The translations under genes were made by a program, and so were the position numbers. The notes beneath the pieces were generated by a model. That model worked only from the letters and a program-made list of their open reading frames with translations, did not search any database and was not told the origin of the DNA. A DNA stretch of 54,953 nt from an uncultured Pelagibacteraceae bacterium (GTDB taxonomy: Bacteria; Pseudomonadota; Alphaproteobacteria; Pelagibacterales; Pelagibacteraceae), in the NCBI GenBank assembly GCA_902587735.1, contig CACIML010000004.1, positions 1-54,953 of the forward strand. Direction: 5' to 3'. Position 1 is the stretch's first letter, and the number at the start of each line of letters is the position of its first letter. This document shows positions 37,904 through 46,561 of the stretch, one piece after another.

Positions 37904-38515
37904 TTGAAAAAAAATAAAATTTCTAAAAATTGGATAAATAAACAAAGAAGAGATATTTATTTTAGACAATCTAAAGTGGAAGGATATAGGTCAAGGGCGG
38001 TCTACAAACTTCAAGAAATTAATTTAAAGTTCAAGATTTTTAAGAATGGAATGTCGGTTATAGATCTTGGTGCTGCACCAGGTAGCTGGTCACAGTATGT
38101 TTCAAAAAATATTAAAAGCGGAAAAATTCTCTCAATAGATCTTTTGGATTTTGAGAAAATTGAAAACATTCATCAAATAAAAGGTGATTTTACAAACGAT
38201 ATTTTTAAAAAAGAGATTATGGATTATTTTGGCAAGAAAGTTGATATTGTGATTTCAGATATGGCTGTAAACACTACAGGCAATAAAAACTTAGACTCAA
38301 TTTATACAGGTGAATTATGCATGGAAGCTATGAAATTTTCGAAAGAAACATTGAAAAATGATGGAAAATTTATTTCAAAAATATTTATGGGGTCTACTTT
38401 TAATGAAATAGTAAGTGAGGCAAAAAAAATATTTAAGGAAAATAAAGTTTTTAAACCTCTTGCTAGTAGAAAAGATTCTAAAGAAAGTTTTATAATTTGT
38501 AAATATTTAAGATAA
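37904..38515 (+). CDS. rlmE: 23S rRNA (uridine-2'-O)-methyltransferase RlmE
   Basis: RlmE (FtsJ/RrmJ) methylates U2552 in the A-loop of 23S rRNA, aiding 50S maturation. The 203-residue product starts at TTG, directly after the previous stop. No other start fits, because the first ATG comes after the conserved YRSRAVYKLQEI. VIDLGAAPGSWSQYV is the SAM site, IVISDMAVNTTG holds the catalytic Asp, ISKIFMGS the Lys, and KDSKESFIICK the final Glu, completing the K-D-K-E tetrad. Confidence 0.93.
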   Translation: MKKNKISKNWINKQRRDIYFRQSKVEGYRSRAVYKLQEINLKFKIFKNGMSVIDLGAAPGSWSQYVSKNIKSGKILSIDLLDFEKIENIHQIKGDFTNDIFKKEIMDYFGKKVDIVISDMAVNTTGNKNLDSIYTGELCMEAMKFSKETLKNDGKFISKIFMGSTFNEIVSEAKKIFKENKVFKPLASRKDSKESFIICKYLR

Positions 38516-38547
38516 AATGTGTTAAACAATGTTAAGAAATAATTAAT

Positions 38548-38979
38548 ATGAAATTAATAATAAAAACAATAGCCATTTTCTTTTTTGCACTATCTACCGT
38601 TACAAACGCTAATGAAAATTATTTTAATAAAGCAAAAGAATTATTTGATAAAGGAAAAATTAAAGAATCAAAATTTTTATTTCAAAGAAGCATTGTTTTT
38701 AATCCAAAACATTCTAAATCCTATCTTTATCTAGCCAAAATATACAAAGTAGAAGAAAATGAAAGTGAAGAAATAAAAAATTTAAATACAACATTATTGC
38801 TAGAACCTGATAATGAGGAGGCAACTTATTTATTAATTGAAATTGAATTAAAGAGATCAAATTTTTCCGAAGTAAAAAATTTAAGAAATAATTTAAAGGA
38901 AATTTGCTCATTATTATGTGAAAAAATAAGTTCAATCAACGAAAGACTAGATGACATTGAATCAAAAAATGAATCTTGA
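38548..38979 (+). CDS. Secreted TPR-repeat protein
   Basis: A 143-residue protein with a signal peptide (TIAIFFFALSTVTNA). Two or three tetratricopeptide units follow (YFNKAKELFDKGKIKESKFLF, read in pieces, then SKSYLYLAKIYKVEENESEEI and NEEATYLLIEIELKRSNFSEV). A short coiled tail follows. TPRs usually mediate protein-protein contacts in the periplasm. The partner cannot be inferred. Its TGA overlaps the ATG of the serine hydrolase (TGATG), so the two are translationally coupled. Confidence 0.65.
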   Translation: MKLIIKTIAIFFFALSTVTNANENYFNKAKELFDKGKIKESKFLFQRSIVFNPKHSKSYLYLAKIYKVEENESEEIKNLNTTLLLEPDNEEATYLLIEIELKRSNFSEVKNLRNNLKEICSLLCEKISSINERLDDIESKNES

Positions 38980-40154
38980 TGAGATCAAAAATAAAGAAAA
39001 ATAAACTTATAACTGAACTTAATCCAAACCTTGTAATAGTGAGAGATAATAAAGCAAAGTGGTATTTGCCTGAAACCAGACGCGATGGATATAGAAATTT
39101 ACACAAAATAAATAGATACGGTCTTTTGTTTAGGTCTGATTTAGTTCTTAAACTAACTAAAAATTTTAACAAAGATATTGCGAAAAAGACATCAGTTAAA
39201 AAAATGACTAATCATAAATATTTTTGTTCTTTGTTAGTCGGAAAAAATCAAGAAATTTTATATGAAAAATATGCTAGTGATTTTTCAAAATCTCAGCCAC
39301 AAACAATAATGTCAATTACAAAAATGTTTATTAATTTATTTATCGGAGAACTTTTAGAAAAAAAAATGATAGATTTAAATAATAATATATCTCATTATCT
39401 ACCTAATATTGGAACCGGTTATGCTTCTGCAAAGATTCAAGATGTTTTGAACATGAATATAGATAATTCTTACTCAGAAGATTATACTGACCCATATACC
39501 TCATCCTATTTACATGAGTTTGTAATAGGATGGAGACTTCCAAAAAATTTAAAAGATATAGAAACTCAGGATCGATATTTAAATAAAATTGAAGCTAAAA
39601 AAGATAAAGATCTTTTTAATAACTCAGAATTTTCCCATTATAAATCTGCCAACACTGATGTTTTAGGACTTTTAGTTGAGAAGATTAGTGGCAAACCGTT
39701 ACGAGATTGGTTGCTTTCTGCAGTTGAGGCTGCTGGATTCGAAGATGCACTTTATATGGGAACTGACAGAAATTATACTCCATGGATAGCTGGAGGCGGA
39801 TGTTTAATATCAAGAGATTTTTTAAGATACGGATTATTATTTTCTAGAAAAGGACATGGAGTAGAAAATAGAAAAGTTGGCTCAGCTTCTTTTATAGATG
39901 AGACATTAAAAAATAAAGGCACAAAGTATATGGAATTAAAAAAAGATAAATTTTTATATTATTCAAATTCTACAATGAAATCTGGTGACTGGATTGGTCA
40001 TTCAGGGCTAGGTGGACAATTTTTAGCAGTAAATTTAAAAACTGGAATTGTTGCTTCTTATTTTTCTGTAATTGATACTCCTTCGGGAACTGATGAAAAA
40101 TATAAAGCAGATATGATTAATATGCTTGACGAAATAGTATGTGAAAATTATTAA
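38979..40154 (+). CDS. Beta-lactamase-fold serine hydrolase
   Basis: A 391-residue member of the class C beta-lactamase / penicillin-binding-protein-like family. The SxxK motif is Ser112-Ile-Thr-Lys115 in TIMSITKMFINL. HYKSANTDVLGLLVEKISG supplies the Tyr/Ser-x-Asn motif, and IGHSGLGGQFLAV the third motif. There is no signal peptide, so it looks cytoplasmic. Relatives include esterases and 6-aminohexanoate-dimer hydrolases. The substrate is unknown. I choose the ATG at 38979, overlapping the previous stop, over the TTG just before it. Confidence 0.8.
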   Translation: MRSKIKKNKLITELNPNLVIVRDNKAKWYLPETRRDGYRNLHKINRYGLLFRSDLVLKLTKNFNKDIAKKTSVKKMTNHKYFCSLLVGKNQEILYEKYASDFSKSQPQTIMSITKMFINLFIGELLEKKMIDLNNNISHYLPNIGTGYASAKIQDVLNMNIDNSYSEDYTDPYTSSYLHEFVIGWRLPKNLKDIETQDRYLNKIEAKKDKDLFNNSEFSHYKSANTDVLGLLVEKISGKPLRDWLLSAVEAAGFEDALYMGTDRNYTPWIAGGGCLISRDFLRYGLLFSRKGHGVENRKVGSASFIDETLKNKGTKYMELKKDKFLYYSNSTMKSGDWIGHSGLGGQFLAVNLKTGIVASYFSVIDTPSGTDEKYKADMINMLDEIVCENY

Positions 40155-40165
40155 ATTAAGCGCTA

Positions 40166-40942
40166 ATGTTAAAAAAAATAAAAAAAATAATTTTAAAAAA
40201 AAACAAAAAGAAAATAATTTGTTTAACCGCTTATTCAAAAAACTTTGCAACTGAAATTGACAAACATGTCGACATAACTTTAGTTGGAGATTCATTAGGG
40301 TCTGTTCTTTACAACTATAATACAACCAGGAAGGTTACTTTACAAAATATGATAGAACATTCAAAAAGTGTTCGAATGGGTATAAAAAAAAGTTTAATGG
40401 TTGTGGATATGCCATATAAAACTTTCTTAAATAAAAAAGAAGCTCTTAAAAATTCAATTAAAGTTATTAAAGAAACGAAATGTGATGCTATTAAGCTAGA
40501 AGGAGGATCTAAGATTAAGGAAATTATAAGACATTTAGTTAGAAATAACGTTCCTGTGATGGGCCATATAGGTGTTTTGCCACAAAGCGTAAAAGGAAAA
40601 TTTAAGTATAAAGGAAAAGTTAAAGAAGAAAAAAAACAATTACTTAATGATGCAAAATTACTTCAAAATTTGGGTGTGTTTTCTATAGTCTTAGAATGTG
40701 TTCAGTCAGAAACTGCAAAAAAGATAACTAAATTAATTAAAATACCAACTATTGGAATTGGTTCTTCAAAATATTGCGATGGTCAGGTTTTAGTAACTGA
40801 TGATCTTTTAGGTTTAAATGAAACAAACATAAGATTTGTAAAGAAATTTGCAAATTTAAAAAAAATAATTAACCAAGGTATAAAAAAATTTAAAAAAGAA
40901 GTTATTTCTAAAAAATATCCCTCAAAAAAATATTCGTATTAA
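40166..40942 (+). CDS. panB: Ketopantoate hydroxymethyltransferase PanB
   Basis: PanB makes ketopantoate from ketoisovalerate and methylene-tetrahydrofolate, the first step towards pantothenate and CoA. The 258-residue product has ICLTAYSKNFATEIDKHVDI, ITLVGDSLGSVLYNY (Asp for Mg2+), TTRKVTLQNMIEHSKSVRMG, AIKLEGGSKI, MGHIGVLPQSV, FSIVLECVQSE (catalytic Glu region) and PTIGIGSSKYCDGQVLVTDD. The N-terminus is short and very Lys-rich. It ends one base before the convergent terC-like gene. Confidence 0.93.
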   Translation: MLKKIKKIILKKNKKKIICLTAYSKNFATEIDKHVDITLVGDSLGSVLYNYNTTRKVTLQNMIEHSKSVRMGIKKSLMVVDMPYKTFLNKKEALKNSIKVIKETKCDAIKLEGGSKIKEIIRHLVRNNVPVMGHIGVLPQSVKGKFKYKGKVKEEKKQLLNDAKLLQNLGVFSIVLECVQSETAKKITKLIKIPTIGIGSSKYCDGQVLVTDDLLGLNETNIRFVKKFANLKKIINQGIKKFKKEVISKKYPSKKYSY

Positions 40943-40943
40943 A

Positions 40944-41558
40944 TTAAAAGTATTTTTTAAAAGTTTCATTTATTGACAGAACTCCATAGTCGTTTAGACC
41001 TCCAATTATTAATTGAATTGCAACTACAAGAATAACAACAAGACCAACATAACCTATCCATTTATTTTTTTGTATATATTCAGCAAAATATGTAGCTATA
41101 GTGCCGATTAAAATAACAGACAAAAATAAACCAAAAATCATTAATCCAAAATTGTCTTTAGCAGCACCTACAACGGCAATAACATTATCAAAGCTTAAAG
41201 TTATATCAGCTATAATTACTTTATACATACCTTGCATAAAAGAAGGTTCTTTAGATACTTTAGTTGGAGATTTAATTTTCTTTTTTTTCCCAAACAAATC
41301 TTGTCTAAGGTCATTTACGATCCAAACTAATAGTGCTCCACCAACAATTTTAATTATTGCAAATTTAAATAGGTAAGTTGCAGAAAGAGCAAACATAATT
41401 CTAAAAATAAATGCAGCAAATACACCATACATTATTATTTGCTTTCTATTTTTTGGAGCGAAGTTTGCAGCTATCAGGCCTATGATAATGGCATTATCTG
41501 CAGCCATAACAATGTCAATGAAAATGATTTGTAAAAATATAAGGGATTGTTCTATCAA
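40944..41558 (-). CDS. TerC/YjbE-family integral membrane protein
   Basis: A 204-residue membrane protein with about six or seven helices in two similar halves. The paired motifs IDIVMAADNAIIIG and ADITLSFDNVIAVVGA carry the conserved Asp-Asn, thought to bind metal ions. TerC relatives are linked to Mn2+ export or metallation of exported proteins, and to tellurite resistance. A cytoplasmic Lys-rich loop (FGKKKKIKSPTK) divides the halves. Which metal it handles is not visible. Confidence 0.85.
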   Translation of the reverse strand: MIEQSLIFLQIIFIDIVMAADNAIIIGLIAANFAPKNRKQIIMYGVFAAFIFRIMFALSATYLFKFAIIKIVGGALLVWIVNDLRQDLFGKKKKIKSPTKVSKEPSFMQGMYKVIIADITLSFDNVIAVVGAAKDNFGLMIFGLFLSVILIGTIATYFAEYIQKNKWIGYVGLVVILVVAIQLIIGGLNDYGVLSINETFKKYF

Positions 41559-41742
41559 TTTAATAGCATTGTATTAAATTTTTATAATAATTCAATATAT
41601 GACCATTTTAGGTATTTTTTGTCTTATTAATCAGTGATAAATTGTGAAAATCAGTCTTTTATTCAAAAAACAATTTACTTAACAATAAAATAATCATAGT
41701 TTTCCAATAAAAAAATTAGTTAATTAATAAGGAGATAATAAT

Positions 41743-43197
41743 ATGAGTAGATCGTCAAAACTGTACAATAAAGATCTAGCTCCAACACCGAGTAAAGATA
41801 AAAAGTGGGGTTGGTTTGAAATTTTTAACGTATGGGCAAATGATGTTCAAAGTTTATTTGGTTATACTTTAGCGGCATCGTTATTTTTAGCTTCAGGACT
41901 GAATGGTTGGGCTGTATTTCTTGCATTAATTCTTGCAGGATTTTTTATTATGTGGTTGGTTAACCTATCAGGAAAACCAAGTGTCAAACATGGAATTCCT
42001 TACCCTGTGTTCGCAAGAGTTAGTATGGGTGTTTTTGGAGCAAACTTTCCAGCTATGGCACGAGGGCTTGTTGCAATGTTTTGGTATGGAGCGCAAACTT
42101 ACGCAGCATCAACAGCTGTAGCACTCTTAATTATGGGAATTACAGGTTCAAGTGGAAGCGGTAATTTTCTAGGCATGACAAATATAATGTGGATTTCATT
42201 TATATTTGTTTCGCTTTTCCAAGTATACTTATTCTGGCAAGGAATAGATTTAATTAAAAGATTCTTAAATTTTGCTGGACCAGCAGTTTATATAGTTATG
42301 ATATTTTTAATGTTAGCTATTTGGGCGCAAGCTGGCGGAGGTCTTCTATCAGAAGTTGGAGAAATATTTTCTGGAGGGGAACGTACAGGTGGTTTTGAAG
42401 GCTTAGGATCATTTGGAGCTTTTCTTGCAGTATTTTCTATTATGGTTGGATATTTTGCAGCAGTAGTAATAAATTTTGGTGACTTTGCTAGATTTGTTAA
42501 AAATGAAGAAGAAATGAAAAAAGGTAACCTATGGGGATTAGTAGGTAATGTTATTTTCTTCTCTTTCATTACTTTAATGATTACCGGCGGAACTATTGCA
42601 GTGTTCGGTGAATATATTGCACAACCTACTGATATGGTTGCAAAAGTTGATAATATGTTTCTTACGCTTATAGCGGCATTTGCATTCTTTTCAGCTACAG
42701 TTGGAATTAATATGGTAGCAAACTTTATACCTCCGGCATATGACCTTGCTAACTTAATCCCTAGCAAAATAAATTTTAGAATGGGTGGTTTAATTACAGC
42801 AATATGTGGCTTTATTATTGGTGGTTTATGGGTTTCAGTGATTACACAAATGGGAATGTTTCCTTTTGTAAATACGCTTGGAGCAATTCTTGCACCTGTA
42901 TTTGGTATTATGATAACTGACTATTATATCATCAAGAAAGAAAAACTAAGCGTTAGTGATTTATTTGATGCACGTCCTAGAGGAAAATACTATTACAACG
43001 ATGGCTTTAACCACAAAGGAATGTTGGCTTGGATTATATCTGGCTATATTGCAGTTGGTACTGTTTGGCCAAATATTTTAATTTTTGATGGATTAATAAG
43101 TTTCTTCGCTAACTTAGGTGGTGGCGGAGGATATGCTTGGATGATTGGAGCTGCTTTAGGAGCGATAATACATCTTGGTATTTCAAACAAAAAATAG
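41743..43197 (+). CDS. NCS1-family permease (hydantoin/allantoin/nucleobase type)
   Basis: A 484-residue secondary transporter with about 12 helices. KDLAPTPSKDKKWGWFEIFN and VWANDVQSLFGYTLAAS match the first helix region of Mhp1/PucI/CodB-like carriers, and GIPYPVFARVSMGVFG and FWYGAQTYAASTAV are the helix 2-3 signatures. An almost ideal ribosome site, AAGGAG (41729-41734), sits 8 bases before the ATG, which is rare here and suggests high expression. A strong terminator follows. 5-oxoprolinase genes next door make a cyclic amide such as 5-oxoproline or a hydantoin a plausible substrate; that is inference. Confidence 0.88.
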   Translation: MSRSSKLYNKDLAPTPSKDKKWGWFEIFNVWANDVQSLFGYTLAASLFLASGLNGWAVFLALILAGFFIMWLVNLSGKPSVKHGIPYPVFARVSMGVFGANFPAMARGLVAMFWYGAQTYAASTAVALLIMGITGSSGSGNFLGMTNIMWISFIFVSLFQVYLFWQGIDLIKRFLNFAGPAVYIVMIFLMLAIWAQAGGGLLSEVGEIFSGGERTGGFEGLGSFGAFLAVFSIMVGYFAAVVINFGDFARFVKNEEEMKKGNLWGLVGNVIFFSFITLMITGGTIAVFGEYIAQPTDMVAKVDNMFLTLIAAFAFFSATVGINMVANFIPPAYDLANLIPSKINFRMGGLITAICGFIIGGLWVSVITQMGMFPFVNTLGAILAPVFGIMITDYYIIKKEKLSVSDLFDARPRGKYYYNDGFNHKGMLAWIISGYIAVGTVWPNILIFDGLISFFANLGGGGGYAWMIGAALGAIIHLGISNKK

Positions 43198-43214
43198 ATA
43201 ATTTAAATTAATTT

Positions 43215-43252
43215 AAAAAAGGCCCATACATTTAATGTTGGGCCTTTTTTTT
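43215..43252. terminator. Terminator between NCS1 permease and pxpA
   Basis: GGCCCA (43221-43226) pairs with TGGGCC (43239-43244), and the inner ACAT/ATGT arms (228-231 and 235-238 of the same block) extend the stem around a TTA loop. A6 precedes and T8 follows, so it can terminate from both directions. This suits its position between convergent genes. Confidence 0.88.
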
Positions 43253-43263
43253 ATAGATATTGA

Positions 43264-44037
43264 TTAGTTAAATTTTTTCATTTTGTTTAATGGTTTTAAA
43301 ATTAAACCATTAGATATCAAATTTTCTCTTATAGATTTGGCAGTAGCAAGAGAACTTTGATTATCTCCATGTATGCAAACAGAGTCAATTTCACAAGGTA
43401 TCCGCTTTCCAGAATAGCAATTTATAGCTTGATTTTTAACCATGCTTAAAACATGTTTTTTTGCAACCTCAGGATTTGTTATTAAAGCATGGTCTTTTGA
43501 TCTTGAAACAAGATTACCATCATCTTCGTAGTTTCTATCAGCAAAAATTTCACATGCAATTTTCATATTAAGTTTTTTAGCAGCAATCTCCATTTTTGAG
43601 CCAGTAGGAACCAGAAAAATTATATTTTTGTCAATATCATTAATTGTTTTTGCAATAGTGTTAGCTAATTCAAAATTTTCACACGCCATATTATTAAGAG
43701 CACCGTGAGGTTTTATATGAGTTACATTTTCATTATGTTTTTTAGCCACTTTTTGTAAAATTTCGTACTGATCAATAATTAATTTAGCAATTTCAGAAGA
43801 AGGCAGATTAATTCTTTTTCTTCCAAAATTTTCAGGATCCTTAAAAGATGGATGAGCTCCAATACTAACGCTATTTGACTTTGATATTTTTATAGTAGCA
43901 TCCATCGTTTCTTCATCACCTGCATGATATCCACATGCTATATTAGCCGAATTAACAATACCTAATAAATCAGGATCATTTTCTATAGAATGAAACTTTG
44001 ATTTTTCACCTAAATCACAATTGATATTAATTTCCAT
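43264..44037 (-). CDS. pxpA: 5-oxoprolinase subunit A (LamB/YcsF family)
   Basis: PxpA, with PxpB and PxpC, hydrolyses 5-oxoproline to glutamate using ATP, clearing a spontaneous product of glutamine and glutamate. The 257-residue product shows NINCDLGEKSKFH, SANIACGYHAGDEETM, IGAHPSFKDPENFGR, HIKPHGALNNMAC and CIHGDNQSSL, all family blocks. Unusually it is on the strand opposite pxpBC, divergent across only 27 bases that contain an 18-bp palindrome. Confidence 0.95.
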   Translation of the reverse strand: MEININCDLGEKSKFHSIENDPDLLGIVNSANIACGYHAGDEETMDATIKISKSNSVSIGAHPSFKDPENFGRKRINLPSSEIAKLIIDQYEILQKVAKKHNENVTHIKPHGALNNMACENFELANTIAKTINDIDKNIIFLVPTGSKMEIAAKKLNMKIACEIFADRNYEDDGNLVSRSKDHALITNPEVAKKHVLSMVKNQAINCYSGKRIPCEIDSVCIHGDNQSSLATAKSIRENLISNGLILKPLNKMKKFN

Positions 44038-44040
44038 AAT

Positions 44041-44058
44041 TTAAACTCTAGAGTATAA
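44041..44058. promoter_or_regulatory. Near-perfect 18-bp palindrome between pxpA and pxpB
   Basis: TTAAACTCTAGAGTATAA reads the same on both strands except for the pair at 44044/44055. The core ACTCTAGAGT (44045-44054) is perfect. It fills most of the 27-base gap between the two divergent start codons, which is where a dimeric repressor controlling both directions would bind. No regulator gene is adjacent. Confidence 0.5.
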
Positions 44059-44064
44059 CATGAC

Positions 44065-44751
44065 ATGATTAAAAATATATCAAATCTTGGTGACGCAGCG
44101 TTATATTGTGATTTTGGTAAAGAAGTTAATGAAGAGATTAATTCGTATGTAATTACTTATTTTAATCATTTAAAAAAGTTGGTTGAAGACAAAAGTATTC
44201 AAGGCATTACAAATCTATCTCCATCTTACAATAAGCTGATAGTAAGTTTTGATTTATCTATAACTAATTTTCAAGAAATAAAAAATAAAATAGAAACTAT
44301 AAAAATTTTAAATAACAAAAAAAAAAAGTCTAAAAAAATACAAGTACCTGTGTGTTGTGAAGAAAAACACGCACTTGATTTATTGAATTTATCAAAAAAA
44401 CTGAAAACTAACCCAGAGAAGATTTTAAGTTTATTTTTTTCAAAAGAATATTTTTGTTATATGACCGGATTCATAGCGGGAATGCCTTTTTTAGGTGATA
44501 TAGATGAAAGCATAAGAGTAGATAGATTAAAAACTCCTCGGGTTAAAGTTCCAAAAGGATCTGTGGGTTTAACAGAACAGTTTTGCAACATTTATACCTT
44601 TGAAAGTCCAGGAGGATGGAACATTATAGGGAATACACCAAAAAAGATTTTTAATAAAGTAGATTTAAATAATCCTGCACTAATTAAACCTGGAGACAAA
44701 GTAAGCTTTTATAAAATAACTAAAGAAGAATATTTAAATTGGAATGACTGA
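44065..44751 (+). CDS. pxpB: 5-oxoprolinase subunit B (KipI-like)
   Basis: PxpB forms the ATP-using part of 5-oxoprolinase with PxpC. The 228-residue product has LGDAALYCDFG at the N-terminus, TNLSPSYNKLIVSFD, IQVPVCCEEKHALDL, FCYMTGFIAGMPFLGDID and the highly conserved VPKGSVGLTEQFCNIYTFES with PGGWNIIGNTP. Length and motifs are normal. The stop lies 8 bases inside pxpC, indicating coupling. Confidence 0.93.
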   Translation: MIKNISNLGDAALYCDFGKEVNEEINSYVITYFNHLKKLVEDKSIQGITNLSPSYNKLIVSFDLSITNFQEIKNKIETIKILNNKKKKSKKIQVPVCCEEKHALDLLNLSKKLKTNPEKILSLFFSKEYFCYMTGFIAGMPFLGDIDESIRVDRLKTPRVKVPKGSVGLTEQFCNIYTFESPGGWNIIGNTPKKIFNKVDLNNPALIKPGDKVSFYKITKEEYLNWND

Positions 44752-45697
44752 TGCATATTTTGAAATATTAAGGGCTGGAACAAATTCTAGCATTCAAGAT
44801 CAAGGAAGAAAAAATCTTTATCATATTGGAATAACCATAAGTGGAGCTATGGACCAAAAAATTTTTAAAATATCAAATGCTTTAGTTGATAATAATCTTA
44901 ATGAAGGTGTTATTGAATTTGCTTATCAAGGTCCTTTATTAAAATTAAAAAATGGCAGTGTTAATTTTGCTATAACTGGAAACATAGATTTTAATATTAT
45001 TAGAAAAAACTCAATAATTGAAAAGGGTAGATGTTTTCAAAATTATTTTTTAGATAAAGATGAGGAGTTAGATTTGATTTATACAAAAAACTCAGTTTTT
45101 GGATATTTAGCTGTAGAAGGAGGCTTTAAAATAGAAAAAGTTTGGAATAGTTATTCAACAAATACTAAAGCTAAAATAGGCCCAAATAATGGAGAAAAAT
45201 TTTCCATAGGTGAAAAAATTTATCTTAAAAAGTCAGAAGTTAAAAATTTTGAAAAAAAAAATATTGAATACAATAATTCAGTAGCAACAACCATTAGAAC
45301 TATAAAGGGAACTAATTTTGATTATTTTTCTAAAGAGGCAAAAAATAATTTTTTCAATGAAGAGTATCAGGTTACCAATTTGTCAGATAGAATGGGAATG
45401 AGATTAGAAGGTCCAAAATTAGAGAATATTTTTAATACAAATATTAAATCAGAAGGATTAGTTAAAGGTGTGGTTCAAGTTCCAGCGGATGGTAATCCAA
45501 TTATAATGTTTTCAGATCATGGAAGCATAGGCGGTTATCCTAAAATTGCAGTAATTATAACAGCTGATCATGATAAAGCTGCTCAATTAATACCTGGCTC
45601 TAAAATAAAATTTAAAGAAGTAAATCTAGATGAGGCAGAAAGCTTGTTTAAAACCTATTCTAAAGAAACTAAAAGCTATTTAGAAAAAATTAAATGA
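44744..45697 (+). CDS. pxpC: 5-oxoprolinase subunit C (KipA-like)
   Basis: PxpC is the cyclophilin-like partner of PxpB. The 317-residue product shows ILRAGTNSSIQDQGRKNLYH, ITISGAMDQKIFKISNALVDN (read in parts), GYLAVEGGF, DRMGMRLEGP, GVVQVPADGNPIIMFSDHGS and GGYPKIAVIITADHDKAAQL, the usual blocks. It overlaps pxpB (8 bases) and the EamA gene (4 bases), and so sits in a long tightly packed operon. Confidence 0.94.
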   Translation: MTDAYFEILRAGTNSSIQDQGRKNLYHIGITISGAMDQKIFKISNALVDNNLNEGVIEFAYQGPLLKLKNGSVNFAITGNIDFNIIRKNSIIEKGRCFQNYFLDKDEELDLIYTKNSVFGYLAVEGGFKIEKVWNSYSTNTKAKIGPNNGEKFSIGEKIYLKKSEVKNFEKKNIEYNNSVATTIRTIKGTNFDYFSKEAKNNFFNEEYQVTNLSDRMGMRLEGPKLENIFNTNIKSEGLVKGVVQVPADGNPIIMFSDHGSIGGYPKIAVIITADHDKAAQLIPGSKIKFKEVNLDEAESLFKTYSKETKSYLEKIK

Positions 45698-46560
45698 GTA
45701 TATTAAAAAAGTTACCTGGGCCGTTACTTGTTTTTCTCGGAGCTGTTTGTTTAAGTTTTGGAGGGTTAATTGTTAAATCCTTCGAAGGTGCAAATCTTTG
45801 GCAGATACTTTTTTGGAGACAATTTTTTTTCTCATTAATTGTAGCTTTATATTTACTTTTTACTTATAAAAAAAATTTTTTTAAATCATTTTATATTTCT
45901 GGTTTGCCTGGTTTTGTAGGTGGTTTAATTTTAGCCTTGGGTTTTGTGGCTTATGTATTTTCTATGTATACAACTACTGTCGCAAATACTAACTTTATAA
46001 TTACCACAGAAACAATTTATTTAGCATTATTTGGCTATTTTTTTTTAAAGGAAAAAATTAATTTAATAACCTTTATTTCAATAATTTTAGGAATGTCAGG
46101 AGTTTTAATTATACTTGGAAGCTCTTTATCCATTCAATCTAGTGAACAATTTTTAGGAAATATTGTTGCATTTATAATGCCAATATCTTTTGCAGCGCTT
46201 GTTGTTGTAATTAGAAAATATCCCAATGTAGACATGGTGCCAGCACAATTTACCGCTGGAATTGCATCTGCAATAATTGGATTTTTTATTGCAGGACAAT
46301 TATCAATATCTATTCATGATCTTTTCTTGGCTTTATTAGCAGGATTTTTCCAAATTGGATTTGGTTTCATTTTAATTACTGTTGGGTCTCAAACAACTCC
46401 AGCTGCGATAGTAGGAGTTATGATGTTAACAGAATCTGTTTTTGGACCTTTGTGGGCTTGGTTGTTTATTAATGAAGTACCACCAACAGCTGTAGTTATT
46501 GGAGGATGTATTATTATTTTTTCAATTTTGTTTCAATCATTTTTTACTAAAAAAGCTTAA
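45694..46560 (+). CDS. EamA/DMT-family transporter
   Basis: A 288-residue inner-membrane permease with ten predicted helices in two EamA repeats (LSFGGLIVKSFEGANLWQIL and the second half starting LGNIVAFIMPISFAALVVVI). TETIYLALFGYFFLKEKIN and MLTESVFGPLWAWLFINEVP are the paired end-of-repeat signatures. DMT proteins export or import small metabolites; the substrate is unknown. ATGA overlap with pxpC suggests glutamate or oxoproline-related transport, but downstream lipid genes are equally close (1-base gap). Confidence 0.88.
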   Translation: MSILKKLPGPLLVFLGAVCLSFGGLIVKSFEGANLWQILFWRQFFFSLIVALYLLFTYKKNFFKSFYISGLPGFVGGLILALGFVAYVFSMYTTTVANTNFIITTETIYLALFGYFFLKEKINLITFISIILGMSGVLIILGSSLSIQSSEQFLGNIVAFIMPISFAALVVVIRKYPNVDMVPAQFTAGIASAIIGFFIAGQLSISIHDLFLALLAGFFQIGFGFILITVGSQTTPAAIVGVMMLTESVFGPLWAWLFINEVPPTAVVIGGCIIIFSILFQSFFTKKA

Positions 46561-46561
46561 A

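Noticed and set aside
42288..42767. 159-codon open frame antisense to the NCS1 permease
   Set aside because: It is a shadow of a well-supported membrane transporter gene. It has no family resemblance, and its composition mirrors the sense codons.
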